Origin: an uncultured Thermomonas sp.
GTDB taxonomy: Bacteria > Pseudomonadota > Gammaproteobacteria > Xanthomonadales > Xanthomonadaceae
Reading direction: 5' to 3'
Length of the DNA: 5,362 nt
NCBI GenBank assembly: GCA_946480065.1
Contig: CAMLJA010000153.1
Coordinates: 1-5,362 of the forward strand
In this document: positions 1 through 5,049 of the stretch, one piece after another
How the letters are laid out: every line of letters starts with the position of its first letter
Numbering within the stretch: position 1 is the stretch's first letter
Notes under the pieces: generated by a model
What the model was told of the DNA's origin: nothing
The model's database searches: none
The model's input: only the letters and a program-made list of their open reading frames with translations
Position numbers and translations under genes: made by a program

Positions 1-43
1 GGGCGACTTGGGCGCGGCGATCGCCAGGCGCCTGGCGAAGTAA
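1..43 (+). CDS. 3' end of an unidentified protein-coding gene (partial)
   Basis: Reading from base 2, the frame gives GDLGAAIARRLAK and then a TAA stop at 41-43. The codons are GC-ending like those of the other genes here. A strong intrinsic terminator begins 27 bases after the stop, on the strand expected for a + strand gene. The Ala/Arg-rich helical tail is too short to assign to a family, so no function is given. The coding call rests on the open frame up to the window edge and on the terminator that follows it. Confidence 0.5.
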   Translation, partial: GDLGAAIARRLAK

Positions 44-70
44 GCCGCGGCGCCACGCGGGTGCGACATC

Positions 71-110
71 GAAAAGCCGCCCTCCGGGGCGGCTTTTCGC
101 TTTGTGTTTG
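71..110 (+). terminator. Intrinsic terminator of the upstream gene
   Basis: Bases 71-82 (GAAAAGCCGCCC) pair perfectly with 87-98 (GGGCGGCTTTTC). This makes a 12-bp stem closed by a TCCG loop, a member of the very stable cUNCGg tetraloop class. The 3' side ends in TTTTC and continues into the T-rich stretch GCTTTGTGTTTG at 99-110. The AAAA/TTTT base of the stem could let it work in the minus direction too, but nothing transcribed toward it from the right is evident. It isolates the upstream gene from the topoisomerase gene. Confidence 0.88.
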
Positions 111-111
111 T

Positions 112-131
112 AGCGGAGTCCCACCTCCGCT
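112..131. repeat. Short hairpin after the terminator
   Basis: AGCGGAG (112-118) pairs with CTCCGCT (125-131) around a 6-base loop. It lies directly after the T-rich tail of the terminator and before the composite repeat. It resembles the short intergenic hairpins with a TGTAG(C)GGAG-like start that are scattered in xanthomonad genomes. That resemblance is from memory and copy number cannot be seen here. It may be a small repeat unit or simply a chance hairpin. Confidence 0.4.
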
Positions 132-146
132 CGCCCTTCACTCGCG

Positions 147-191
147 CGTGCTTCGACTCCGGCGCTGCGCGCCTACGCTCAGCACGAACGG
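147..191 (-). repeat. Structured intergenic repeat, left copy
   Basis: Read on the minus strand, this copy begins CCGTTCGTGCTGAGC and ends GTCGAAGCACG. That is the general form of the CCGTTC...CTGAGC...GTCGAAG intergenic repeats common in xanthomonads and pseudomonads (from memory). It folds as an outer 6-bp stem (147-152 with 181-186) and an inner 5-bp stem GGCGC/GCGCC (161-165 with 169-173) with a TGC loop. Its partner at 239-305 faces it in inverted orientation. Bases 151-178 match the reverse complement of 275-302 at 21 of 28 positions, and six of the seven differences are paired changes in the inner stem. Confidence 0.72.
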
Positions 192-206
192 TTGCTGGCT
201 CGCCCG

Positions 207-228
207 CTGAACCCGTTCATGGTCCAGC
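207..228 (+). repeat. Possible fragment of a third repeat unit
   Basis: CTGAACCCGTTC (207-218) nearly repeats the sequence leading into the right copy, CTGAATCCCGTTC (232-244). It continues ATGGTCCAGCC, which is loosely like the CCGTTC-NNNNT-GAGC opening of the full copies. Within it, TGAAC (208-212) and GTTCA (215-219) form a small palindrome. No matching GTCGAA end is present, so if it belongs to the family it is truncated by the right copy. Confidence 0.33.
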
Positions 229-238
229 CGCCTGAATC

Positions 239-305
239 CCGTTCGCCCTGAGCCCTTCGGCAGGCTCAGGACAGGCGTAGCGCCGCAGGCGCGCAGTCGA
301 AGGGC
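239..305 (+). repeat. Structured intergenic repeat, right copy with nested insert
   Basis: This copy opens CCGTTCGCCCTGAGC and closes GTCGAAGGGC. The outer stem is GCCCT (245-249) with AGGGC (301-305). The inner stem is GCGCC (280-284) with GGCGC (288-292) around a GCA loop. Compared with the left copy it has 23 extra bases (254-276) after CTGAGC, flanked on both sides by GC. The insert creates a second perfect 8-bp hairpin, CCTGAGCC (247-254) with GGCTCAGG (263-270). The insert is itself like a piece of the same repeat family in the other orientation. It ends about 70 bases before the topoisomerase start. Confidence 0.72.
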
Positions 306-377
306 ATTCACGGGCCTGCAGTCCCGATTCCGCCCGCCGCTGCGCCGCGTTGACGCGCTGCCCGGCATCGTCCGCGG
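306..377 (+). other. Leader region of the topoisomerase gene, no clear signals
   Basis: This 72-base stretch lies between the repeat and the topoisomerase start. It contains a TTGACG hexamer (350-355), one mismatch from the sigma-70 -35 consensus, but no -10-like sequence at 16-18 bases. No Shine-Dalgarno-like purine run precedes the ATG at 378; the upstream bases are GTCCGCGG. The full gene-free span 44-377 therefore holds the terminator, the small hairpin, the composite repeat and this leader. I cannot place the topoisomerase promoter. Confidence 0.3.
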
Positions 378-1424
378 ATGCCGCCCGACGCCCGCACGCC
401 CGATCCCGCCATCGCCTCCGCCCGCGAGGGCGGGCTGGTCTATGTCAGCGACGAGGAGCCGGGGCTGCGCCGGCGCCGGGCCGGCAACGGGTTCCGCTAC
501 GTGGACCCGGCCGGGCGGGCGGTGCGCGATGCCGCCACCCTGCAGCGGGTGCGCGCGCTGGCGATCCCGCCGGCCTACCGCGACGTCTGGATCTGCCCGC
601 ACCCCGACGGCCACCTGCAGGCCACCGGGCGCGACGCCCGCGGGCGCAAGCAGTACCGCTACCACGCGCGCTGGCGCGAGGTGCGCGACCGCGAGAAGTT
701 CGGCCGCATCGAGGCCTTCGGCGCCGCCCTGCCGCGCCTGCGCCGGCGGCTGCGCCGGGACCTGGCGCTGCCCGGCTTCCCGCGGCCGAAGGTGGCGGCC
801 ATGGTGGTGGCGGTGATGGCCGACACCCTGGTGCGGATCGGCAACGCCGGCTACGCGCGCGAGAACCGCTCCTACGGCCTGACCACCCTGCGCAACCAGC
901 ACGTGCGCTTCCTGCGCGGCGGCCGCGCGCGCTTCCGCTTCCGCGGCAAGGGCGGGGTGGAGCACGACATCGTGCTGGACGACGCCCGCCTGGCCGGGCT
1001 GGTGCGGCGCTGCCAGCAGCTGCCGGGCCAGCACCTGTTCCAGTACCGCGACGACGCCGGCGCGGTGCAGCCGGTGGACTCCGGCACCGTCAACGACTAC
1101 CTGCGCGAGGCGATGGGCGAGGCGTTCACCGCCAAGGACTTCCGCACCTGGGGCGGCACCCTGGCCGCGATCCGGCTGCTGGCCGAGCTGCCGTGGAACG
1201 AGGACGGCGCCAGCGCCCGCGCGCTGGCCGCGCTGCGCAAGTCGGTGGAGACCGAAGTGGCGCGCCAGCTGGGCAACACCCCGGCGGTCTGCCGCAAGTC
1301 CTACATCGACCCGCGCGTCTACCGCGCCTGGGAGCGCGGCTGGCTGGCCCGCGCCTCCGCCGGCGTGCGCGGCCCGCGCCAGTGGGAGGCGCTGGCGCTG
1401 CGGCTGCTGCGCCGGCGCGGCTGA
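378..1424 (+). CDS. DNA topoisomerase IB (eukaryotic/poxvirus type)
   Basis: This 348-residue protein relaxes supercoiled DNA without ATP by nicking one strand through a 3'-phosphotyrosyl link and letting the helix swivel. Residues about 20-100 match the N-terminal beta-rich domain, with the family signatures VYVSDEEPGLRRRRAG, ALAIPPAYRDVWICP and QATGRDARGRKQYRYH. The catalytic domain follows. By motif, the catalytic positions are Arg153 (LVRIGN), Lys191 (RGKGG), Arg256 (DFRTWGG), Asn300 (LGNTP) and nucleophile Tyr309 (KSYIDP). Poxvirus enzymes have His at the Asn300 position; Asn is usual in bacterial members such as that of Deinococcus. Length is normal and nothing is missing. The ATG at 378 is the only early start that fits the family's N terminus, although no Shine-Dalgarno is seen. 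The gene stands alone after a repeat and a terminator. The family is accessory and patchily distributed in bacteria. Confidence 0.95.
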   Translation: MPPDARTPDPAIASAREGGLVYVSDEEPGLRRRRAGNGFRYVDPAGRAVRDAATLQRVRALAIPPAYRDVWICPHPDGHLQATGRDARGRKQYRYHARWREVRDREKFGRIEAFGAALPRLRRRLRRDLALPGFPRPKVAAMVVAVMADTLVRIGNAGYARENRSYGLTTLRNQHVRFLRGGRARFRFRGKGGVEHDIVLDDARLAGLVRRCQQLPGQHLFQYRDDAGAVQPVDSGTVNDYLREAMGEAFTAKDFRTWGGTLAAIRLLAELPWNEDGASARALAALRKSVETEVARQLGNTPAVCRKSYIDPRVYRAWERGWLARASAGVRGPRQWEALALRLLRRRG

Positions 1425-1435
1425 CGCCCGCCGGC
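1411..1435 (+). other. Weak hairpin over the topoisomerase stop codon
   Basis: GCCGGCG (1411-1417) pairs with CGCCGGC (1429-1435), and the TGA stop (1422-1424) lies in the 11-base loop. There is no T tract after it, so it is not a convincing intrinsic terminator. In DNA this GC-rich such a stem may arise by chance. It could slow polymerase or protect the 3' end of the topoisomerase message. Confidence 0.25.
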
Positions 1436-1446
1436 CGCCCCGATTC

Positions 1447-1455
1447 TGGAACAAT
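1447..1455 (+). promoter_or_regulatory. Candidate extended -10 promoter of nadE
   Basis: TGGAACAAT reads as the extended -10 form TGn followed by AACAAT, which matches TATAAT at 4 of 6 positions. It stands out as an AT-containing island in a GC-rich 59-bp gap. No -35 hexamer is found at 15-19 bases upstream. If used, transcription would start near 1462 and leave a leader of about 22 bases before the ATG at 1484. That would exclude the upstream in-frame ATG at 1454. Confidence 0.35.
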
Positions 1456-1483
1456 GCGGAACCCCCGCCGCAAGCCGCAGCCC

Positions 1484-3118
1484 ATGAGCAGTCCCCTCCG
1501 CATCGCGATGGCGCAGTTCGATTTCCCGGTCGGCGACGTGGCCGGCAACGCGGCGCGGATCGCCGGGATGATCGCGGAGGCGCGCGACCACCTCGGCGCG
1601 GACGTGGTGCTGTTCCCGGAGCTGGCGCTGTCCGGCTACCCGCCGGAGGACCTGCTGTACCGGCCGTCGTTCCTGCGCGACTGCGAGGCGGCGATGGCCG
1701 GCGTGGCGAAGGCGGCCACCGGGATCGTGGCGGTGGTGGGCTGGCCCGAGGCCGCCGGCGCGGTGGTCTACAACGCCGCCAGCGTGCTGCGCGACGGCGC
1801 CATCGAGCGCACCTGCCGCAAGCGCGAGCTGCCGAACTACGCGGTGTTCGACGAGCGCCGGTATTTCGACGTCGATCCCGACCACGGCGACTGCGTGTTC
1901 GAGGTCCGCGGCACCGGCATCGGCGTGCTGATCTGCGAGGACCTGTGGTTCCCGGAACCGGCGGCCTCCACCGTGGCCGCCGGCGCGCAGCTGCTGCTGG
2001 TGCCGAACGCCTCGCCGTTCGAGCGCGACAAGCACGCCCAGCGCGACGCCCTGCTGGCGCAGCGGGCGGGCGAGACCGGCGCGGCGATCGCCTACCTCAA
2101 CCTGGTGGGCGGCCAGGACGCGCTGGTCTTCGACGGCGCCAGCGTGGTGGCCGACGGCGACGGCAGCGTGCACCCGGCCGCGGCGGCGTTCACCGACCAG
2201 TGGCTGGTGGTCGACTTCGATCCCGATACGCGCCGGTTCCAGGCGGTGCGCTGGATCGAGGACGGCGACGAGAGCCGCGACGCGCTGGCCTGGCGCGCGG
2301 TGGTGCGCGGCACCCGCGACTACTGCCGCAAGAACGGCTTCGAGCGCGCGTGGGTGGGCCTGTCCGGCGGCATTGATTCCTCGGTGGTGCTGGCGATCGC
2401 CGCCGACGCGCTGGGCGCCGGGAACATTACCGCCGTGCGGATGCCCTCGCGCTACACCGCCGGGCTGTCGAACGACCTGGCCCGCGAGCAGTGCGACGCG
2501 ATGGGCGTGGCGATGGTCACGCTGCCGATCGAGAAGCCGTTCCAGGGCTACCTGGACGCGCTGGAGCAGGTGTTCGCGGGGCAGCCGGTGGACACCACCG
2601 AGGAGAACCTGCAGTCGCGCACCCGCGGCGCGCTGCTGATGGCACTGGCCAACAAGTTCGGCGGCATGCTGCTGACCACCGGCAACAAGAGCGAGTACGC
2701 GGTGGGCTACGCCACCATCTACGGCGACATGTGCGGCGGCTACGCGCCGATCAAGGACCTGTACAAGACCGAGGTGTTCGCGCTGGCGCGCTGGCGCAAC
2801 ACCGTGGGCGACCGGGTGGTGCCGCAGGCAGTGATCGACCGCCCGCCCTCGGCCGAGCTGCGCGAGAACCAGCTGGACCAGGATTCGCTGCCGCCCTACG
2901 ACGTGCTGGACGCCATCCTGCTGCGCCACGTGGACCAGGAGCAGTCGCGCGCGGAGATCGTGGCGGCCGGCTTCGATCCGGCCACCGTGGACAAGGTGCT
3001 GCGGCTGGTGCGGATCGGCGAATGGAAGCGGCACCAGGCCGCGCCCGGGCCGAAGGTCAGCCGGCGCGCGTTCGGCCGCGAGCGCCGCTACCCGATCAGC
3101 AACGGCTACCGCGGCTGA
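1484..3118 (+). CDS. nadE: Glutamine-dependent NAD+ synthetase
   Basis: This 544-residue cytoplasmic enzyme performs the last step of NAD biosynthesis: ATP-dependent amidation of deamido-NAD with ammonia taken from glutamine. Residues 5-260 form the nitrilase-type glutaminase domain. Its Glu-Lys-Cys triad is Glu46 (FPELALSGYPPEDLL), Lys113 (RKRELPNYAVFDE) and Cys151 (ICEDLWFP). Residues about 270-544 form the synthetase domain, with the ATP-pyrophosphatase P-loop SGGIDSS at 294-300 and the conserved TTGNKSEYAVGY segment at 398-409. It is full length for the two-domain class, so it can use glutamine rather than free ammonia alone. The ATG at 1484 (MSSPLRIAMAQ) fits the usual N terminus. An in-frame ATG at 1454 would add ten basic, proline-rich residues and overlaps the candidate -10. 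The gene lies 59 bp after the topoisomerase gene and converges on bamD. Confidence 0.96.
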   Translation: MSSPLRIAMAQFDFPVGDVAGNAARIAGMIAEARDHLGADVVLFPELALSGYPPEDLLYRPSFLRDCEAAMAGVAKAATGIVAVVGWPEAAGAVVYNAASVLRDGAIERTCRKRELPNYAVFDERRYFDVDPDHGDCVFEVRGTGIGVLICEDLWFPEPAASTVAAGAQLLLVPNASPFERDKHAQRDALLAQRAGETGAAIAYLNLVGGQDALVFDGASVVADGDGSVHPAAAAFTDQWLVVDFDPDTRRFQAVRWIEDGDESRDALAWRAVVRGTRDYCRKNGFERAWVGLSGGIDSSVVLAIAADALGAGNITAVRMPSRYTAGLSNDLAREQCDAMGVAMVTLPIEKPFQGYLDALEQVFAGQPVDTTEENLQSRTRGALLMALANKFGGMLLTTGNKSEYAVGYATIYGDMCGGYAPIKDLYKTEVFALARWRNTVGDRVVPQAVIDRPPSAELRENQLDQDSLPPYDVLDAILLRHVDQEQSRAEIVAAGFDPATVDKVLRLVRIGEWKRHQAAPGPKVSRRAFGRERRYPISNGYRG

Positions 3119-3138
3119 CGCCGCGGGCCGGCGTCAGC
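3114..3138. terminator. Hairpin shared by the nadE and bamD stop codons
   Basis: Bases 3114-3123 (GCTGACGCCG) pair perfectly with 3129-3138 (CGGCGTCAGC), giving a 10-bp stem with a 5-base CGGGC loop. The nadE TGA (3116-3118) lies in one arm. The bamD TGA (complement of 3134-3136) lies at the mirror position of the other arm. The 15-bp gap thus forms the same hairpin in either transcript. No T tract follows on either strand, so it is not a classical intrinsic terminator. It could act as a bidirectional pause or 3'-end stabiliser, perhaps with Rho. Confidence 0.5.
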
Positions 3139-3982
3139 GGGCGTCGCCGGTGAACGGGTTCAGCCGCGCCACGATGCCCTTGCCGCGCGGCCAGTTGCCG
3201 TCCAGCCACGGGTGCTGCGGGTCGTTGGCCTCCAGCACCCGGCGCGCGTCCGCCGCCAGCGTGGTGTTGCCCATGCGGGTGTAGGCCTCGCCCAGCACCG
3301 CCACCGCGTCGTTCTGGTAGGCGCTCTGCGGGTAGGTCTCCAGCAGGTAGGTGGCGCGGTCCACCGCGGCCACCCAGGCGCCGCGGCGCAGGTAGTACAG
3401 GGCGGTGTTCAGCTCGTAACGCGCGAACTCGTTGCGCAGGAACACCATGCGCTGGCGCGCGTCCGCGGCGTAGCGGCTGTTGGGGTAGCGCGTCACCACG
3501 GTGTTGAAGTCGTTGAACGCCTGCTGCGGCGCCTGCAGGTCGCGGCTGCTGGTGTCCAGGCGGAACACGCGCGCCAGGAACACCGCGCTGCGGCTCATGT
3601 TGGCCAGCCCGCGCAGGTAGTAGAGGTAGGCGATGTTCTTGTGGGTCGGGTAGGTCCGGATGAAGCGGTCCACCGACGACACCGCGTCGTCGAACTTGCC
3701 GGCCTTGTATTCGGCGTAGGCCTGTTCCATCAGCGCCTGCTCGGTGTACGGCCCGTACGGGTACTGCGCGATCAGCCGGCCCCAGGTCTCGGTGGCGCCG
3801 TTCCAGCGGCCCTTCTCCATCTGCTGGTGGGCGTGGTCGTAAAGTTCGGCCACCGGGCGCCCCTCGTACTTGTCCGTGTCCTTGAACATGCCCTTCATCC
3901 GGGCGCAGCCGGTGCCGGCGATGGCCAGCACGAGCGCGAGGACGAAGGCGGGGCGCAGCAGGGAACGCAGGGTCATGGGCAT
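3134..3982 (-). CDS. bamD: Outer membrane protein assembly lipoprotein BamD (ComL)
   Basis: BamD is the essential lipoprotein of the BAM complex. It works with BamA at the periplasmic face of the outer membrane to fold and insert beta-barrel proteins. The 282-residue product has a basic N terminus (Arg6, Arg10), a hydrophobic stretch at about 11-22 and a probable lipidated Cys26, followed by Ala, which permits outer-membrane sorting. Residues about 44-250 are TPR repeats; [14 protein letters not shown] and [22 protein letters not shown] are typical of BamD TPR1-2. ATGs at 3982 and 3976 are both possible and differ by two residues. Neither has a Shine-Dalgarno, and the ATG at 3976 overlaps the stop of a 9-codon upstream ORF. 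The lipobox AGTGC is atypical because Gly replaces Leu at -3. The gene is divergent from rluD and convergent with nadE. Confidence 0.95.
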   Translation of the reverse strand: MPMTLRSLLRPAFVLALVLAIAGTGCARMKGMFKDTDKYEGRPVAELYDHAHQQMEKGRWNGATETWGRLIAQYPYGPYTEQALMEQAYAEYKAGKFDDAVSSVDRFIRTYPTHKNIAYLYYLRGLANMSRSAVFLARVFRLDTSSRDLQAPQQAFNDFNTVVTRYPNSRYAADARQRMVFLRNEFARYELNTALYYLRRGAWVAAVDRATYLLETYPQSAYQNDAVAVLGEAYTRMGNTTLAADARRVLEANDPQHPWLDGNWPRGKGIVARLNPFTGDAR

Positions 3983-4002
3983 CGAACGGGCGCCGTGGGC
4001 AT
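3973..4002 (-). CDS. Possible 9-codon upstream ORF before bamD
   Basis: On the minus strand an ATG at 4002 opens MPTAPVRCP and ends with TGA at 3975-3973. The stop overlaps the second bamD ATG (3976) as ATGA, in a different frame. The start lies only about 10 bases below the -10 box at 4017-4012, so a transcript from that promoter would be leaderless or nearly so. It could couple translation to bamD, or it could be chance in a GC-rich leader. No Shine-Dalgarno is seen. Confidence 0.22.
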   Translation of the reverse strand: MPTAPVRCP

Positions 4003-4010
4003 GAAGGCCG

Positions 4011-4016
4011 GATAAT
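4011..4016 (+). promoter_or_regulatory. Candidate -10 box of rluD, overlapping that of bamD
   Basis: GATAAT on the plus strand matches TATAAT at 5 of 6 positions and overlaps the bamD -10 on the other strand almost base for base. No -35 hexamer is seen 16-18 bases upstream (the region reads GGGCGC). A start near 4023 would give an rluD leader of about 46 bases. Symmetric -10 sequences are known to drive divergent transcription in Escherichia coli; whether this one does so is inference. Confidence 0.38.
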
Positions 4017-4020
4017 ACCA
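4012..4020 (-). promoter_or_regulatory. Extended -10 promoter of bamD
   Basis: On the minus strand the bases 4020 to 4012 read TGGTATTAT. This is an extended -10 (TGn) followed by TATTAT, which matches TATAAT at 5 of 6 positions. It is the most AT-rich spot in the 86-bp bamD-rluD gap. The best upstream -35-like sequence, TTGCAG (4037-4032), is weak and only 14 bases away, so the extended -10 would have to carry the promoter. The predicted start near 4005 leaves about 23-29 bases before the bamD ATG choices. Confidence 0.55.
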
Positions 4021-4068
4021 GCCCGGCTCCACTGCAAGCCCAACCCCGGCCGACCGGCCCCGGACCCC

Positions 4069-5049
4069 ATGACCCAGACCGCGCCGCGCCACGCCACCGT
4101 CCCCGAATCCGCCGCCGGCCGCCGCCTGGACGCGGTGCTGGCGGAGCTGTTCCCCGAGTATTCCCGCTCCCGCCTGTCGGCCTGGATCAAGTCCGGCGAC
4201 GTGGCGGTGGACGGCGCGCCGGCGCGCCCGCGCGATCCGGTGCGGGGCGGCGAGCGCGTGGTGCTGAACGCGGCCGAGGAGGTCCAGACCCACGCCGTGG
4301 CCGAGGACATCCCGCTGGACGTGCTGTACGAGGACGCGGATGTCTTCGTGCTGGACAAGCCGGCCGGGCTGGTGGTGCATCCCGGCGCGGGCAACCCGGC
4401 CGGGACCCTGGTGAACGCGCTGCTGCACCGCGATCCGGGCCTGGACAAGCTGCCGCGCGCCGGCATCGTCCACCGCCTGGACAAGGACACCAGCGGCGTG
4501 ATGGTGGTGGCGCGCACCCTGCAGGCGCACACCGCGCTGGTGGCGCAGCTCTCCGCGCGCGGGGTGCATCGCCAGTACCTGGCCATCGTGGTCGGCGCGC
4601 TGGTGGCCGGCGGCACCGCCGCCGGGCCGATCGACCGCCACCCGCGCGACCGCCTGCGCATGGCCGTGCGCGAGGACGGCAAGGACGCGGTGACCCATTA
4701 CCGCCTGCGCGAGCGCTACCGCGCCCACACCGCGCTGGAGTGCCGCCTGGAGACCGGCCGCACCCACCAGATCCGCGTGCACATGGCGCACCTGAAGCAC
4801 CCGATCGTGGGCGACCCGCTGTACGGCGGGGCGCTGAAGCTGCCCAAGGGCGCCTCGGAGGAACTGATCGCCGCCCTGCGCGGCTTCCGCCGCCAGGCCC
4901 TGCACGCGGAGGTGCTGGAATTCGCGCACCCGGCCAGCGGCGAGCCGGTGCGCTGCCAGGCCCCGGTGCCGGCCGACATGCAGCAGCTGATGCGGCTGCT
5001 GCGCGAGGACGCCGCGGCCCACGCCGAGGCCGAACGCCTGCGGCGATGA
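4069..5049 (+). CDS. rluD: 23S rRNA pseudouridine(1911/1915/1917) synthase
   Basis: RluD isomerises three uridines in helix 69 of 23S rRNA, at the intersubunit bridge, during late 50S assembly. The 326-residue product matches the usual length. Residues about 14-76 form the S4 RNA-binding domain ([27 protein letters not shown]). The RluA-family catalytic core follows. It includes the [15 protein letters not shown] segment (95-109), the motif HRLDKDTSG (135-143) with catalytic Asp138, RTHQIRVH (231-238) and GDPLYGG (248-254). The ATG at 4069 gives the normal N terminus; the bases before it (CCGGACCCC) lack a clear Shine-Dalgarno. The Glu/Ala/Arg-rich tail (about 310-326) is not conserved. Its stop overlaps the pgeF start. 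RluC or RluA are alternatives within the superfamily, but the pgeF and bamD neighbours favour RluD. Confidence 0.94.
   Translation: MTQTAPRHATVPESAAGRRLDAVLAELFPEYSRSRLSAWIKSGDVAVDGAPARPRDPVRGGERVVLNAAEEVQTHAVAEDIPLDVLYEDADVFVLDKPAGLVVHPGAGNPAGTLVNALLHRDPGLDKLPRAGIVHRLDKDTSGVMVVARTLQAHTALVAQLSARGVHRQYLAIVVGALVAGGTAAGPIDRHPRDRLRMAVREDGKDAVTHYRLRERYRAHTALECRLETGRTHQIRVHMAHLKHPIVGDPLYGGALKLPKGASEELIAALRGFRRQALHAEVLEFAHPASGEPVRCQAPVPADMQQLMRLLREDAAAHAEAERLRR

Noticed and set aside
151..302. The composite repeat as a CRISPR array, IS-element ends or a phage attachment site
   Set aside because: There are only two full copies in inverted orientation, no regular spacers, no transposase, no tRNA and no target-site duplication of typical length.
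350..377. TTGACG as a -35 box for the topoisomerase promoter
   Set aside because: No -10-like hexamer lies 16-18 bases downstream; the region is CCGCGG.
138..1454. Long minus-strand open frame opposite the topoisomerase gene and the repeats
   Set aside because: It is His/Ala/Gln/Arg-rich low-complexity translation antisense to a clear gene, without motifs.
350..1483. The nadE frame stays open upstream through the whole topoisomerase gene, as if encoding a 922-residue fusion
   Set aside because: The upstream part is Arg/Ala/Pro-rich and lacks any domain. The true coding frame there is the topoisomerase. Open shadow frames are expected at this GC content.
1319..3034. 571-codon open frame antisense to nadE
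   Set aside because: It mirrors the nadE codons (His/Gln/Ala/Val-rich), with no domain or start signal.
3096..5022. Long minus-strand open frames running across bamD and rluD
   Set aside because: They run antisense to rluD and out of frame in bamD. The composition is that of shadow frames, and the motif-bearing frames are bamD and rluD.
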